A stretch of DNA of 64,000 nucleotides, from contig NZ_CP060825.1 in the NCBI RefSeq assembly GCF_014489615.1, forward strand, positions 1 through 64,000. Reading direction: 5' to 3'. Positions 17,492 to 26,756 of this stretch are shown here, piece by piece (position 1 is the stretch's first letter; each line of letters opens with the position of its first letter). The DNA is from Streptomyces genisteinicus. Lineage in GTDB: Bacteria; Actinomycetota; Actinomycetes; Streptomycetales; Streptomycetaceae. Under the pieces are notes generated by a model. It was given only the letters and a program-made list of their open reading frames with translations, was not told the DNA's origin and ran no database searches. The position numbers and the translations under genes were made by a program.

Positions 17492-18709
17492 CTATGCGGC
17501 GAGTTCGATGTCCTTCGGTGTCCGGGGTTCGTAGAAGGTGCCGTCGCGGAGCATGGCGAACAGGACGCTGATGCGCTGGCGGGCGAGGCGGAGGAGGGCT
17601 TGGGTGTGGGTTTTGCCGCGGGCTCGCTGTTTGTCGTAGTAGGTCCGGGAGGCCGGATCGGCGTTCATGCAGGCGAAGGCGGAAAGGAACATCGCGCGTT
17701 TGAGCTGCCGGTTGCCGCCTCGAGGCGCGTGTTCGCCGTGGATCGAGGTTCCGGATTGTCGGGTGGCCGGGGCAAGGCCGGCGTAGGAGGCGAGGTGGGC
17801 GGCGGTGGGGAAGCTGGTGCCGTCGCCGACGGTGGTCAGCAGAACTGCGGCGGTCCTGACGCCGACGCCGGGCATCGAGGTCAGGACCTGGGAAAGAGGG
17901 TGGGCCTCCAGCAGGGTGTGGATCTGGGCTTCCAGGGCCCGGCGCTGTTCGTGGACGGCGGCGAGCGAGCGGGCCAGGGACGGGACCACGATGTCGAGGG
18001 TGCCCGTGCCGGGAACGGTCACGGTCTGCTCGTCCAGGGCGTCGAAGACGTCGTCGATCAGCCGTGCGGCCATGCGCGGGGCTTTCGGACGGATCAGCTC
18101 GACGAGGCGGCGGCGGCCGGCTCTGCGCAGGGCGGCCGGGGATCCGTAGCGTTCCAGGAGCCAGGTGACAGCCTGGTGGTCCAGGCGCGGTCCCAGGACG
18201 CGTTCCAGGCTGGGGTGGAACTGGGTGAGCAGGCCGCGTATCCGGTTGCTGGTGCGGGTGGCCTCAGCCGCGAGGTCCTGATCGAAGCCGGTCAGGACTG
18301 TCAGCTCGGCGGTGATCTCATCGGCCAGCTCCAGCGAGCGCAGGGTGTGCGGCATCGTCCGAGCCGCGTCCGCGATCACCGCGGCGTCCTTCGCGTCGGT
18401 CTTCGCCTCGCCTGGGTAGAGGTCGGCGATCCGCCGCATCGCCAGGCCGGGAAGGTAGGCGACGCGGCAGCCGGCGTCGCGGGCGACGGCCAGGGGCAGG
18501 GCGCCGATCGAGGCGGGCTGGTCCACGATGACCAGGACGGTGCCGAACTTGGCGGTCAGCTTGTCGATCACGGCCCGCAGCTTCGGCTCGCTGTTGGGCA
18601 GTGGCTTGTCGAAGACCTTCTTGCCGGTCGGGGTGAGCCCGTGCCCGTGGTGAGCGGACTTGCCGACGTCCAGGCCGAGGAACACGCCCACGTCTTCGAT
18701 CTCGAACAT
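17492..18709 (-). CDS. IS110-family transposase (DEDD)
   Basis: A 405-residue transposase. The N-terminal RuvC-like DEDD domain starts LGLDVGKSAHHGHG and includes EAKTDAKDAAVIAD with conserved acidic residues. A coiled middle precedes the C-terminal Tnp_20 domain (SMPGVGVRTAAVLLTTVGD and ASYAGLAPATRQSGTS) with its catalytic serine region. The length fits the family and no frameshift is seen, so it may be active. The start at 18709 has GGAAGGG upstream. It recombines DNA using a structured non-coding RNA from the element end (established for IS110/IS621-type elements). Confidence 0.93.
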   Translation of the reverse strand: MFEIEDVGVFLGLDVGKSAHHGHGLTPTGKKVFDKPLPNSEPKLRAVIDKLTAKFGTVLVIVDQPASIGALPLAVARDAGCRVAYLPGLAMRRIADLYPGEAKTDAKDAAVIADAARTMPHTLRSLELADEITAELTVLTGFDQDLAAEATRTSNRIRGLLTQFHPSLERVLGPRLDHQAVTWLLERYGSPAALRRAGRRRLVELIRPKAPRMAARLIDDVFDALDEQTVTVPGTGTLDIVVPSLARSLAAVHEQRRALEAQIHTLLEAHPLSQVLTSMPGVGVRTAAVLLTTVGDGTSFPTAAHLASYAGLAPATRQSGTSIHGEHAPRGGNRQLKRAMFLSAFACMNADPASRTYYDKQRARGKTHTQALLRLARQRISVLFAMLRDGTFYEPRTPKDIELAA

Positions 18710-18890
18710 CGGGCCCTTCCAGGGGGTTTGACGGTGCCGGCCTCGGCTCGGGTGTCGTGCTCGCGCATCCACGTTATGCAGACCTGCCGCCCGCGAACCG
18801 TCCGGCGTTGCGCCGGACCGGACGGTGGCCGGACCTCTGATCAGCGTCTCCGACGAACACCCCCGGACCCGGTGACACCACCCCCCAGGT
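18710..18890 (-). ncRNA. Candidate bridge-RNA region of the IS110 element
   Basis: About 180 bp of non-coding, highly structured sequence upstream of the IS110 transposase. It includes an imperfect hairpin in which ACCGTCCGGCG at 18797-18807 pairs with CGCCGGACCGGACGGT at 18811-18826, leaving a small bulge. Bridge RNAs of IS110-group elements are transcribed from the end upstream of the transposase. I cannot identify the guide loops by eye, so this is positional inference. Confidence 0.4.
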
Positions 18891-18981
18891 CATGCTTTCG
18901 ACAGGGGGCAACAGTCATGCCGGCCCCGGAGGCCAGCGGTCCCGTTGCAGGACCGCGAAAAACATAACGGGGCTTGAACCG

Positions 18982-21654
18982 TCAGCCGGGAGTCAGGGCC
19001 GTGACCAGGTCGGGTGCCGCGAGAAGGCGTACGCGGGAGGCGTCCAGGGCGAGGGGGTGCAGCGCGTACGCCTCGGCGCCGTCGGCCGGCTGCACGTCGC
19101 CCCGCAGCAGGTAGACGAGGTCCGGCGCTGCGAAGTCGCCGGTGTCGGCGTCCGGTGTCCCGATGCGTGCGGCGAAACGGGGCACGTCCTCGTCGTCGCG
19201 GCGGGTGTAGAGGCAGCGCGTTCCGTCCGGGTGGCGCAGGACCACTGTGCCGGCGCGGGCTGCGGCGTGCCAGCGTGCCAGTTCGCCGAGTCCGATCCGC
19301 GCACCGGAGGCGAACAGCTCGGTCAGCCGGTGCGCGAGAGTGGCCAGCGCGTCGGCGTGACGCCATACCGCGTGCTGGGTTCCGGTGACGCCCTTGACGA
19401 CGTCCAGCCAGCGCAGTGTGCGGCTCTGCACGTCGATCATGAGGGGGACGCAGGCACGGCCGCTGCCCGTGAGGTCGAAGCGCTGCTCGACGGAGCGCGG
19501 GTCGAACAGCGGGCCGTCCGCGCCTGGCCCGTCCCGCAGCATGAGGCCGGCGAACGCCTCGGCCAGCTCGCCGAACGGCACGTCGTTGTAGGAGAAGACG
19601 ACGGCGACGGCATACCGGGCTCCGGTCTCGGCGAGGCGGTCCAGGTCGAGGTCGACGAACTCGGTGGCGCCGAGCGGAGGCGGTGCGGACTGCAGGTCGC
19701 CGGAGTGCACGGCGGCCTTCCGCGCGTACCGCAGGTGGGTGTAGTCGCAGACGCCGATGTGCCGCCACTGCGCGTCGAACATCGCGACGGACAGGTCGAG
19801 ATCGGTACGGCCGGAGGCTTCGCTCTCCTCCCAGGTCAGGAACAGCCGCAGCGAACGGCCGTCGGGGAGCGCGAGTTCGCTGCCGCGCGGGAGGGTGACC
19901 AGGGCGCGGGACGCGGTGCGTTCGGCGAACGGTGCGATCATCCGGTCCAGTCCGGCGTCCACGACGGCGACGCCGACGGGGGCACCGCGCCCTGCCCTGC
20001 GCAGGACCTCTGCCGTGAGCACCTCGGTCACGGACCGGGTGACGGCGGTCGGCAGCAGCGGCCGGACGTCGTCGGTGACGTGCGTCTTCGCGGCCCCCGC
20101 CTTGGGGAAGAACACGCGGACCGTGTGCTCGCGGTCGCGGACCCGCAGGGAGCCCAGGGCGGACAGCAGCACGGCGGGCGCGACGGAGGTCGCGGCGTGC
20201 TCCAGTGCGCGGACGACCGCCTGGGCGCGACCGGTGCCCGTATCGGCTTCGGACGGGTCGGCGTTGGACGGGTCGAGGTCGACCGCGAGGCGCAGCAGGT
20301 GGTCGAGGCGGCGCACCAGTTCACCGGGGCGGCTGCTGAGCAGGGCGAGCGCGCCGTCGATGTCGCGGGCGGCCAGGGCGGCCTCGACCCGGCCGCTCCA
20401 GCGGTGCGCCGTCACCGAGTCTCCCGTCGCGTCGATGCCGTCGTGGGCTGCCGCCGTACGGCGCAGGACGGTGGACAGGGTGTCGCCTGTGAGCGGGGTG
20501 CCGCGCAGGGCGGCGAACGCGAGGGCCGCCCGGGGGAAGCGGTCGGCCTGCTCGAAGGGGTGGAGACGCTCTGCGGCGTGGATCCAGGCGCGCCGGTGGC
20601 GTCGCATGTCCTCGGCAGCCTGTGCGGGGTCCAGGGTGTCGAGGACGGAGAGCAGCACGCGCCGCAGCGGCCGGGGCGTGCGGGCGAAGCGGGGGATGTC
20701 GACGAGCCCGGGGTCGCCTCCGGAGCGCAGCACCAGGACGCGCAGCACGTCGGTGGCGGTGTCGATCCGTGCCGTCGCCTCGGCGACGGCGGGATGGGCG
20801 GGGTCCGTGCCGGGGACGTCGAGGAGCCAGGACACCAGGCGTGCCTTCGTCTCCCTGCCTGGGACCCGCGCGGGAAGACGGTCGAGGTCGTCACGGGAGC
20901 GAGCGGCCAGCAGCGCGCCGAGGTCGTCGGCGTCCTGCGGTGAGAGCGCGCCGGTGCGCGCCAGCAGGTCGTCGAGTTCGCGCGCGGCGTCCTTCTGGCA
21001 TGCCGTCAGGTCTCCGCCGTGGGAGAGCAGCCGCAGCCGCTGCGGTGCCGAGGTGGCGCGCCCGAACAGGCGCCGGCGCGGCGGGGCGGGGCGCAGGAAG
21101 GGGTCGGCGGGATCGATGCGGCGCTCGCACACGGGGCAGGCGGAGAAGTCGGCGCCGTCGAAGCAGGACCCGCACACGAGGTGCGCGCAGGGCGAGACCG
21201 GGACGACGGAGCCCGCTGTGCCGCACAGCACGCACGGCTGGTCGGGGTGCTGGAAGAGGATGCTGAGGACCCGCTCGACGTAGTGCCGGCAGGTGTCCTC
21301 GGGCACCGTGTCGGGGAATCCGCGCAGGAGCGGCACATGGTCGCGGTGTGCGCCGATTTCTCGGTCGACGGCGTCGAGCAGGGCCCGGCCGGTGTCCCCG
21401 AGCAGACGGGTGTCGGTCGCGGCGAACGCCCGCCGCAGGCCGGGTGACAGGAGGTAGCCGCGCTGCACGAGCTCGGCCTCGAGCAGGTCCGCGCCGGTCT
21501 CCCCCGCGGGATTCGCCCCCGCGGGATTCGCCGCCGCGCCGGGAGCGGGCAGGTAGACCGCGGCGCGCCGGGTCAGCAGGACGGTGGCGAGGCTGCGCGG
21601 GCGCGTCGCGCCGGCGGCAGTCGTGGTGTGGGTGGTGGTGCCGGTGCGCGACAC
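18982..21654 (-). CDS. MXAN_6230/SCO0854 family RING and TerD-like protein
   Basis: An 890-residue multidomain protein. A RING-finger-like zinc site lies at about residues 140-177 (CVLCGTAGSVVPVSPCAHLVCGSC, then CPVC). A long helical, Leu/Arg-rich middle follows, probably repeats. A TerD-like domain lies at about 560-720 (RTDLDLSVAMFDAQWRHIGV, CDYTHLR, AVHSGD). RING fingers are unusual in bacteria. TerD domains belong to tellurite- and stress-response or conflict networks (family knowledge). The GTG start at 21654 follows GGGGAGGGGAG. It lies downstream of two ATPase genes on the same strand but 0.55 kb away, so it may have its own promoter. Molecular function unknown. Confidence 0.82.
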   Translation of the reverse strand: MSRTGTTTHTTTAAGATRPRSLATVLLTRRAAVYLPAPGAAANPAGANPAGETGADLLEAELVQRGYLLSPGLRRAFAATDTRLLGDTGRALLDAVDREIGAHRDHVPLLRGFPDTVPEDTCRHYVERVLSILFQHPDQPCVLCGTAGSVVPVSPCAHLVCGSCFDGADFSACPVCERRIDPADPFLRPAPPRRRLFGRATSAPQRLRLLSHGGDLTACQKDAARELDDLLARTGALSPQDADDLGALLAARSRDDLDRLPARVPGRETKARLVSWLLDVPGTDPAHPAVAEATARIDTATDVLRVLVLRSGGDPGLVDIPRFARTPRPLRRVLLSVLDTLDPAQAAEDMRRHRRAWIHAAERLHPFEQADRFPRAALAFAALRGTPLTGDTLSTVLRRTAAAHDGIDATGDSVTAHRWSGRVEAALAARDIDGALALLSSRPGELVRRLDHLLRLAVDLDPSNADPSEADTGTGRAQAVVRALEHAATSVAPAVLLSALGSLRVRDREHTVRVFFPKAGAAKTHVTDDVRPLLPTAVTRSVTEVLTAEVLRRAGRGAPVGVAVVDAGLDRMIAPFAERTASRALVTLPRGSELALPDGRSLRLFLTWEESEASGRTDLDLSVAMFDAQWRHIGVCDYTHLRYARKAAVHSGDLQSAPPPLGATEFVDLDLDRLAETGARYAVAVVFSYNDVPFGELAEAFAGLMLRDGPGADGPLFDPRSVEQRFDLTGSGRACVPLMIDVQSRTLRWLDVVKGVTGTQHAVWRHADALATLAHRLTELFASGARIGLGELARWHAAARAGTVVLRHPDGTRCLYTRRDDEDVPRFAARIGTPDADTGDFAAPDLVYLLRGDVQPADGAEAYALHPLALDASRVRLLAAPDLVTALTPG

Positions 21655-22210
21655 GGTGGTTCTCTCCCCTCCCCGGGACGGCCGGGTGATGCGCGGGGCG
21701 GGAAGTGAGCACGCTGATTCATCAGAAGAGTATGAGAAGGAAGCACACTCGGGAGCCGCCCCGCGCAGTGTGAACGTAGCACCGTGCCCGCCTGTCGATC
21801 TTCCGGATTTCCGGCGCCGGGTCGTACCGCCAGGGGTTCACGGTGGCTGCCGGGCGCGGGCGCCGTGTGCGGGCGGTCCGGGACTGCCCCGGGGCGAGCC
21901 GGGGGTCGGCGGCGGCTGCCGTGGTCGGCGCGCTCGCGCTCGGTGCCCGGTCTATGCCGGGTCCCGGTGAGGTGTCACGGGCCGGGAAAGGGGTGTGGGG
22001 TCGTCGCTCGCCTTCGGGAGGGAATCCTGCGGGTGCGGGCGACACCTGTACAGTCCGCCGCCTGCAGCCGGCTCCGCCCGCCCGGTCGCGGTCAGCCGGG
22101 CATCGCGGTGGGAAGCGAAGACCTCCGCACGGCGCGAGCCCGGACGGCTCCACCGCGCAGGAGGTCTTCGCCGCCCTGCTCGAGCCCTGCGGCTGTCGGC
22201 AATGCTGCGG
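21655..22210. other. Intergenic region between the RING/TerD gene and the ATPase genes
   Basis: About 555 bp. Near 21720-21760, just upstream of the RING/TerD gene, there is a less GC-rich stretch (minus-strand CATACT-like -10) that may be its promoter. The rest is GC-rich. I see no convincing gene. Confidence 0.4.
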
Positions 22211-24505
22211 TCAGTACTCGTAGTCGGCGCTCAGGGCGTACACATCACGACCGAGGTCCCGGAGAGTGTGCACCAGGGAGAGCCCGGCTTCCGGTTCCCG
22301 GCGGTGCCGGCGGAGGGAGGGTCGGCTCCTCGCCGATCTGGCGAACAGGACGTCCAGTGCCTCGTGGTCCAGAGCCGCCAGGTTCGCGCCGGTCAGGCGG
22401 TCGTAGCTGTGGCACAGCGGACCGATGTCCGGGCCGTGGCTGTCCCTGCCCCCGTCGCGTACGGGATCGAGGGCGCGGGAGACGGCGTCGCGGAAGGCGT
22501 TCAGCGTCCGTTCCTGCGCGAGGAGCAGGCCCATTGTGCTGACCAGGGACGGCGGGTAGGGCGAGGAGTGCCGGTCGTCCGCGTCGAAAGCCGCCTCGAT
22601 CACGGTGTCCGCGATCTCGCGCCAGGCGCGCAGTTCGGCTGCGGCCTGCTGGAAGCGCATGAGGATGTCCGGGGGAAGCGAAGCCTCAGCCGCGGAATCC
22701 CCCTCGCCCACCGCTCCGAACGCCCGCCGCACTCCCCGGGTGACGGCACGTTCCAGCAGCGCCGGCGAGGTGAGGCGGTTGCCGATCTCGTCGAGGGAGC
22801 TGCGCACGCCGGAGGTCTGGCGCATCAGCTGGCTCATCCGGCTCTCGATCAGCGCGATGCGGTCGTCGTTGAAGGTGGCTTCGAGACGCTGCATCAGCCC
22901 CTTGACCGCCGCGGCGAAATCGTCCGGGAACCGGCGGGGCGCGTAGCCGAAGACCCGCTCGAAGGGTTCGGTCACCACGTCGGAGAGGTTCTCCGCGAGG
23001 TACCCGTTGACGACGAGAACGACGAAGGACGGACCGTTCGCCGCCGCTGCCGCTTCCGCGCCCTGTGCCGCGACCCGCAGGGCCTCCTCGTCGTTGAGAA
23101 CGGACTGGCTGAGGACGATCCCCAGGCCGGCGCCCTCCCCGCCCACCGGCAGCCAGAAGTCCACGCGCCCCGCCCGGGCCCGCCCGGGCACTTCCAGGTC
23201 CCCGGTCTCATCCGCGGTCCCGAACCGGTGGTCCTGCTCGAAGGCCCAGCCTCCGCTGTCGAGGACCCGCACGATCTCGGCCCGCACATCCTGCGGCGAG
23301 GAGGCCTCGAACTGGTCGCGCGCCACTTCCCGGACCATCGCCCGGCTGATGTCGGTCCCGGCCGTCGCAGCGGCCTGGTAGGCGTGGTAGCAGAGGCGGA
23401 TGACCTTGCGTGCGTTTCCCCCGGCGAGTTCGACAAGGTAGGCGATCACCTCCTCGCTGAACGGGCCGAGGGCCGGACCGTGGCGGCCGGCCGGTCCGCC
23501 CGCCCTGCCGAGGGCGTGCCGGATGTACCCGCGCGTGTCCTCGGCGGACAGCGCCGTCGGCCGCACCAGGCAGGAGATCCGCTGCTGCGCGTCCGTGGGC
23601 AGGATCTCGATGAAATCCGGGAGCCCGCTGAGGATCAGCAGCGAGCGGGTCTGTGCGAAGACCTCCAGCAGCTTCTTGAAGGCGAGGACCGATCCTTCGT
23701 GCTGTGCGCTGCGTGTGCCGCGGGAAAGAACCTTCTCGAACTCGTCGACCGCGAGGACGAACCGGTGTCCCTGCCTGCCGTAGAGGAAGGCGAAGACACC
23801 GATGGCCTCGAGTGCCGAGATGTCGGTGTCGATCGTGCGCTCGACGCCGCGCTCTTTCAGTACGGGGTCGGCGGGGTGGCCCGCGAGCCATTCCCAGACG
23901 GCCGCTTCGAACTCGGGGCGCAGGAACAGGGCGAGGGCGGTGCCGAAGTCGCTGTGCTCGGTGATGTGTCCGAGCCGGGCCTGGAGCGCTTGGAGGAACG
24001 CGGATTCGCTCAGCCCGAGCCGGCGGACGACTTCCTGCGGGTGGAGTCGGCGGTCCTTCAGCATCCGCGCGGCGTCCGCGGTCAGGGGTGAGTCGGCCAG
24101 TTCCTCGGCCACGACGTCGGCGTAGTACTCGGTGACGCGGCGGCGGACGTCGTCCTTGTCCAGCTTCGGGAAGAAGCGGTCCTTGTAGAGGGCCTGGAAG
24201 GTGTCGGAGGGCGCGTCGACGTACAGCGTGTGGGCGGTGTCCTCGCCGTGCTCCTCGATCCAGTGCAGCAGTTCGACGGTGAGGTGGGTCTTCCCCGTGC
24301 CGTACTCGCCGACCACGGCGATCACGTGGCCGCTGCCGCCGGAACCGGGGGTGTCGGGCCGGGCGCCGGAGGTGCCGAGGAAGGAGCGGACGTGGTCCAG
24401 AGCCTGGCGCACCGCCGGGGTGGCGATGCTGAAGTCGGCCCCGTCGGAGGGCGAGTGACGGGCGACCGCGCTGACGGGGAACGGATTGGGGGTGTGCGCT
24501 CTCAT
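22211..24505 (-). CDS. Large P-loop ATPase (AAA/ORC-like), 764 aa
   Basis: A predicted ATPase with Walker A GEYGTGKT at about residue 63 and Walker B FVLAVDEFEKVL near 260, in the manner of AAA/ORC-type or STAND-like NTPases. After a winged-helix-like segment (GGNARKVIRLCYHAY) there is an alpha/beta block (RVDFWLPVGG, VLSQSVLNDEEAL, FVVLVVNGYLAENL) that may be a degenerate nuclease-like or sensor fold, then helices. Its start overlaps the stop of the upstream ATPase gene (TGATG; an overlapping GTG at 24508 is the alternative), so translation is coupled. Function unknown. Context suggests a multi-protein stress or defence-type complex. Confidence 0.7.
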   Translation of the reverse strand: MRAHTPNPFPVSAVARHSPSDGADFSIATPAVRQALDHVRSFLGTSGARPDTPGSGGSGHVIAVVGEYGTGKTHLTVELLHWIEEHGEDTAHTLYVDAPSDTFQALYKDRFFPKLDKDDVRRRVTEYYADVVAEELADSPLTADAARMLKDRRLHPQEVVRRLGLSESAFLQALQARLGHITEHSDFGTALALFLRPEFEAAVWEWLAGHPADPVLKERGVERTIDTDISALEAIGVFAFLYGRQGHRFVLAVDEFEKVLSRGTRSAQHEGSVLAFKKLLEVFAQTRSLLILSGLPDFIEILPTDAQQRISCLVRPTALSAEDTRGYIRHALGRAGGPAGRHGPALGPFSEEVIAYLVELAGGNARKVIRLCYHAYQAAATAGTDISRAMVREVARDQFEASSPQDVRAEIVRVLDSGGWAFEQDHRFGTADETGDLEVPGRARAGRVDFWLPVGGEGAGLGIVLSQSVLNDEEALRVAAQGAEAAAAANGPSFVVLVVNGYLAENLSDVVTEPFERVFGYAPRRFPDDFAAAVKGLMQRLEATFNDDRIALIESRMSQLMRQTSGVRSSLDEIGNRLTSPALLERAVTRGVRRAFGAVGEGDSAAEASLPPDILMRFQQAAAELRAWREIADTVIEAAFDADDRHSSPYPPSLVSTMGLLLAQERTLNAFRDAVSRALDPVRDGGRDSHGPDIGPLCHSYDRLTGANLAALDHEALDVLFARSARSRPSLRRHRREPEAGLSLVHTLRDLGRDVYALSADYEY

Positions 24506-25455
24506 CACAGCATCGCCTTCGCCGCGTAGTACTCCGTGAAGTCCGAGTAGCTGACCTGGTTGCGGCTCGCCCGTATCGCGGTGTCGAGCACGTGCTCGCA
24601 GGTGATCTGGAGTTCACGGATGGTGGTGCGGCCCCGGCCCTTGATCCGTGTCTGCATGAACTGCTGGATGGTCGCCTGGTCGATGGCGGGCACGACGAGG
24701 CCGTTGGCGTTCGCCAGGGCCAGCCGGTGGCTGACGAACTCCCAGCCGTCGCGCTCGTCGAGGACGTCCACGGCGAAGTGGGCGAGCGGCTTCGCTCCCG
24801 CGACGGAGAGGGACGGGACAGCCCCGGCCACGTTGTCGTAGGAGGACTCGCAGAAGAACAGCACCTGCCTCTGGACCAGCCGCAGGTACTGGTGCACTTC
24901 TTCCGCCAGCTCGGAGGGCGGCAGCAGGACGAGGAGGGCGATGTTCTTGACCCGCACGATCTTGGAGAGGTAGGGGCAGAGTGTGGCCGGGTCGTCGCGC
25001 CGTCGTTCCAGACCGTCCTGTTCTGCGGTGCTGAAGATGCCCAGGAAGTCCAGATCGTCGAGGAGCCTGGCGATGACGTGCTTGACGCGGGTCGCCGTGT
25101 CGTCCCCGACCCGGCCGTCCGCCGTCAGGTCGACGATGTGGGCGGTGAGTGGTGCGTACTGCCTCTCGAGGAAGGTCTTCGTCCATGATGCGGCGCGGTG
25201 GGTCCAGGCGGTCTTCCCGCAGCCCTCGGGACCGGTGATCAGGACCACCTGCCCGGCCTGTCTGATGTCCGGGTTCTCGCGCAGGTGCGTGACGTACGCC
25301 TGGTAGGCGTCCTCCGAGTGGTCGACCTTGGCGTACCACGCGTCGTGGGCGGGCGTCTCCCACGGGCAGAGGGGACGGTTGTCCGCCGGTGTGCGCCCGG
25401 GGGCGGTGAAGGGGTTGGGCATGGTCTGTACGGACACTCCTGCCTGCTGGGGCAT
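24505..25455 (-). CDS. P-loop ATPase, about 316 aa
   Basis: A predicted AAA-type ATPase. Walker A is VVLITGPEGCGKTAW, and the likely Walker B is KNIALLVLLPPSELAEE. A C-terminal helical region reads GRGRTTIRELQITCEHVLDTAIR. The N-terminus before WETPAHDAWYAKVDHSEDAY is Pro/Gln-rich; 25455 and 25422 are both possible starts and neither has a strong ribosome binding site. It ends by overlapping the larger ATPase gene and begins 34 bp after the membrane-protein gene, so the three form an operon. The two ATPases may be partners, one loading or regulating the other. Confidence 0.65.
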   Translation of the reverse strand: MPQQAGVSVQTMPNPFTAPGRTPADNRPLCPWETPAHDAWYAKVDHSEDAYQAYVTHLRENPDIRQAGQVVLITGPEGCGKTAWTHRAASWTKTFLERQYAPLTAHIVDLTADGRVGDDTATRVKHVIARLLDDLDFLGIFSTAEQDGLERRRDDPATLCPYLSKIVRVKNIALLVLLPPSELAEEVHQYLRLVQRQVLFFCESSYDNVAGAVPSLSVAGAKPLAHFAVDVLDERDGWEFVSHRLALANANGLVVPAIDQATIQQFMQTRIKGRGRTTIRELQITCEHVLDTAIRASRNQVSYSDFTEYYAAKAML

Positions 25456-25489
25456 CGCCTGCGCCGCCTGGGCTGCGATGACCTCGGAT

Positions 25490-26353
25490 TCATAGGACGG
25501 GGCACAGGGGGGACGTGGGATCCTCCTTCCGCATGGGGCGGCGTCGCAGGTAGGTGAGCCCGTCGGCCGCCAGGGCGATCCGCTCCGTGTCGGACTCCAG
25601 CGCACCCAGCAGCTCCCCGACGTGCTCCACCCGGTCAGGGAGACGGCCGTTCGCCCGGTCGGCCGCCCAGCCTTCCTTCAATTGGGCGCGGTACCGCGGG
25701 CTGTCCAGGTCGTTCACCAGCCGCTTGGCGAACTGCCAGCTGTCGCGTCCGGCGGTCGCCCGGCGCAGCACGGCGACCAGGTTCCGTCGGGTCGTATCGA
25801 CCTCGGCCGGGGAGGGGCTGGCGCCCACCGTCGTCTCGGCCCACCCGGCGGCGTACGCGGAGACGGCGTCGCGGAAGGCGGCCGTGGCCGTCCGGATCCC
25901 GTTCGCGTTCGCCAGACCCCTGTCCCGGGCGCTTCGGATCTCGGCGGCGCCCATGGTGAGCAGCGCACCGACCACCAGGGGCGGCAGCCAGGACAGCCAG
26001 CCCGGCGTCGAGGAAGCCGAGGCCGGGGGATTGCCCCTGGTGAGGGCCTGGGCCTCCACGTGTGCCGCGCAGGCGCGGCGGAAGTCGGCGGGCCGGGCCT
26101 TGCGCCAGGCCTCCAGGGTCAGAGTCTTCGTCCCGCCTCCGGCCTGGTCGACCGCGGCCGGTGTACTCGCGGACGTCACCAGGCCCAGCGCGGCCCCCGC
26201 CTCGACGACGCCCTGGCGGCCGCTCGCGGAGAGGCAGACGACGGTGCGTGCGTCGTCCGGGGTGGCGGCCGACGCGGAGCCGGGCGCGAGCGCAGCTGCC
26301 AGCAGGAGCGCCGCACAGAGCCGCCGACATAAGGCTCCCCCCACACCCAACAC
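25490..26353 (-). CDS. Exported or membrane-anchored hypothetical protein, 287 aa
   Basis: The N-terminus is a signal peptide (RRLCAALLLAAALAPGSASA, cleaved before ATP). A single membrane span follows at about residues 120-140 (LSWLPPLVVGALLTMGAAEI), then a cytosolic helical domain of about 150 residues. The protein is therefore probably anchored with a short outer domain. The GTG at 26353 is chosen because GGGGGAG lies 4 nt upstream; 26344 is possible. It is the first gene of the operon with the two ATPases and could tether them to the membrane (inference). No family recognised. Confidence 0.65.
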   Translation of the reverse strand: MLGVGGALCRRLCAALLLAAALAPGSASAATPDDARTVVCLSASGRQGVVEAGAALGLVTSASTPAAVDQAGGGTKTLTLEAWRKARPADFRRACAAHVEAQALTRGNPPASASSTPGWLSWLPPLVVGALLTMGAAEIRSARDRGLANANGIRTATAAFRDAVSAYAAGWAETTVGASPSPAEVDTTRRNLVAVLRRATAGRDSWQFAKRLVNDLDSPRYRAQLKEGWAADRANGRLPDRVEHVGELLGALESDTERIALAADGLTYLRRRPMRKEDPTSPLCPVL

Positions 26354-26756
26354 CCCGCTCCCCCGTGCGTGATCAGCCGCTCCGAGGCTACCGTGCGGCT
26401 CGTGCCCGGGGACGGAAATCACCGCATCGTGCCGATCCGTCCGGGCCGCGGCTCCGGACCTGCGGGCGGCCCGGCTGCGCGTGGTCCCGAGGTGGGGGCG
26501 CAGGCCTCGAGCGTATCCCCCCGGGAACGCGACCGGGCCGGCCGTCGAAGCTCCTGTCGGCGTTCCGGCCCGTGGTCTCCCGCTCGGCCGTCGGACGCCC
26601 GACGGGTGGGAGGCCTCCTCGGACACGCACGTGCGCCCGGGGCGGCACCGCGCGGCCCGTCCGACTGGCTGCTCCTGGAGCGGGACCGCCTCGGGGGCGA
26701 GGTCCGGGACGCGGTACCGGTCCAGGCCGACCTCCCGGCCGGGGCAGCGCATTTGC
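26354..26756. other. Divergent intergenic region, 403 bp
   Basis: Between the minus-strand ATPase operon and the plus-strand ABC exporter. Very GC-rich apart from the last 30 bp before the palindrome. It holds the promoter of the ATPase operon, which I could not define. No gene seen. Confidence 0.4.

Larger units (their letters stand above)
17400..18890 (-). mobile_element. IS110-family insertion sequence (ends approximate)
   Basis: An intact-looking IS110-type element. The transposase (17492-18709) is flanked by a short downstream end and a longer, structured upstream end. IS110 elements generally lack clear terminal inverted repeats and I see none, so the borders are estimates. The longer non-coding end lies upstream of the transposase, as expected where a bridge RNA is encoded in this group. 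Confidence 0.7.

Noticed and set aside
18892..20943. Long plus-strand frame opposite the RING/TerD gene
   Set aside because: Shadow of the 890-residue gene. Gly/Gln/Arg-rich text with no motif.
21995..24091. Long plus-strand frame opposite the large ATPase
   Set aside because: Shadow. The minus strand carries Walker motifs; this frame carries none.
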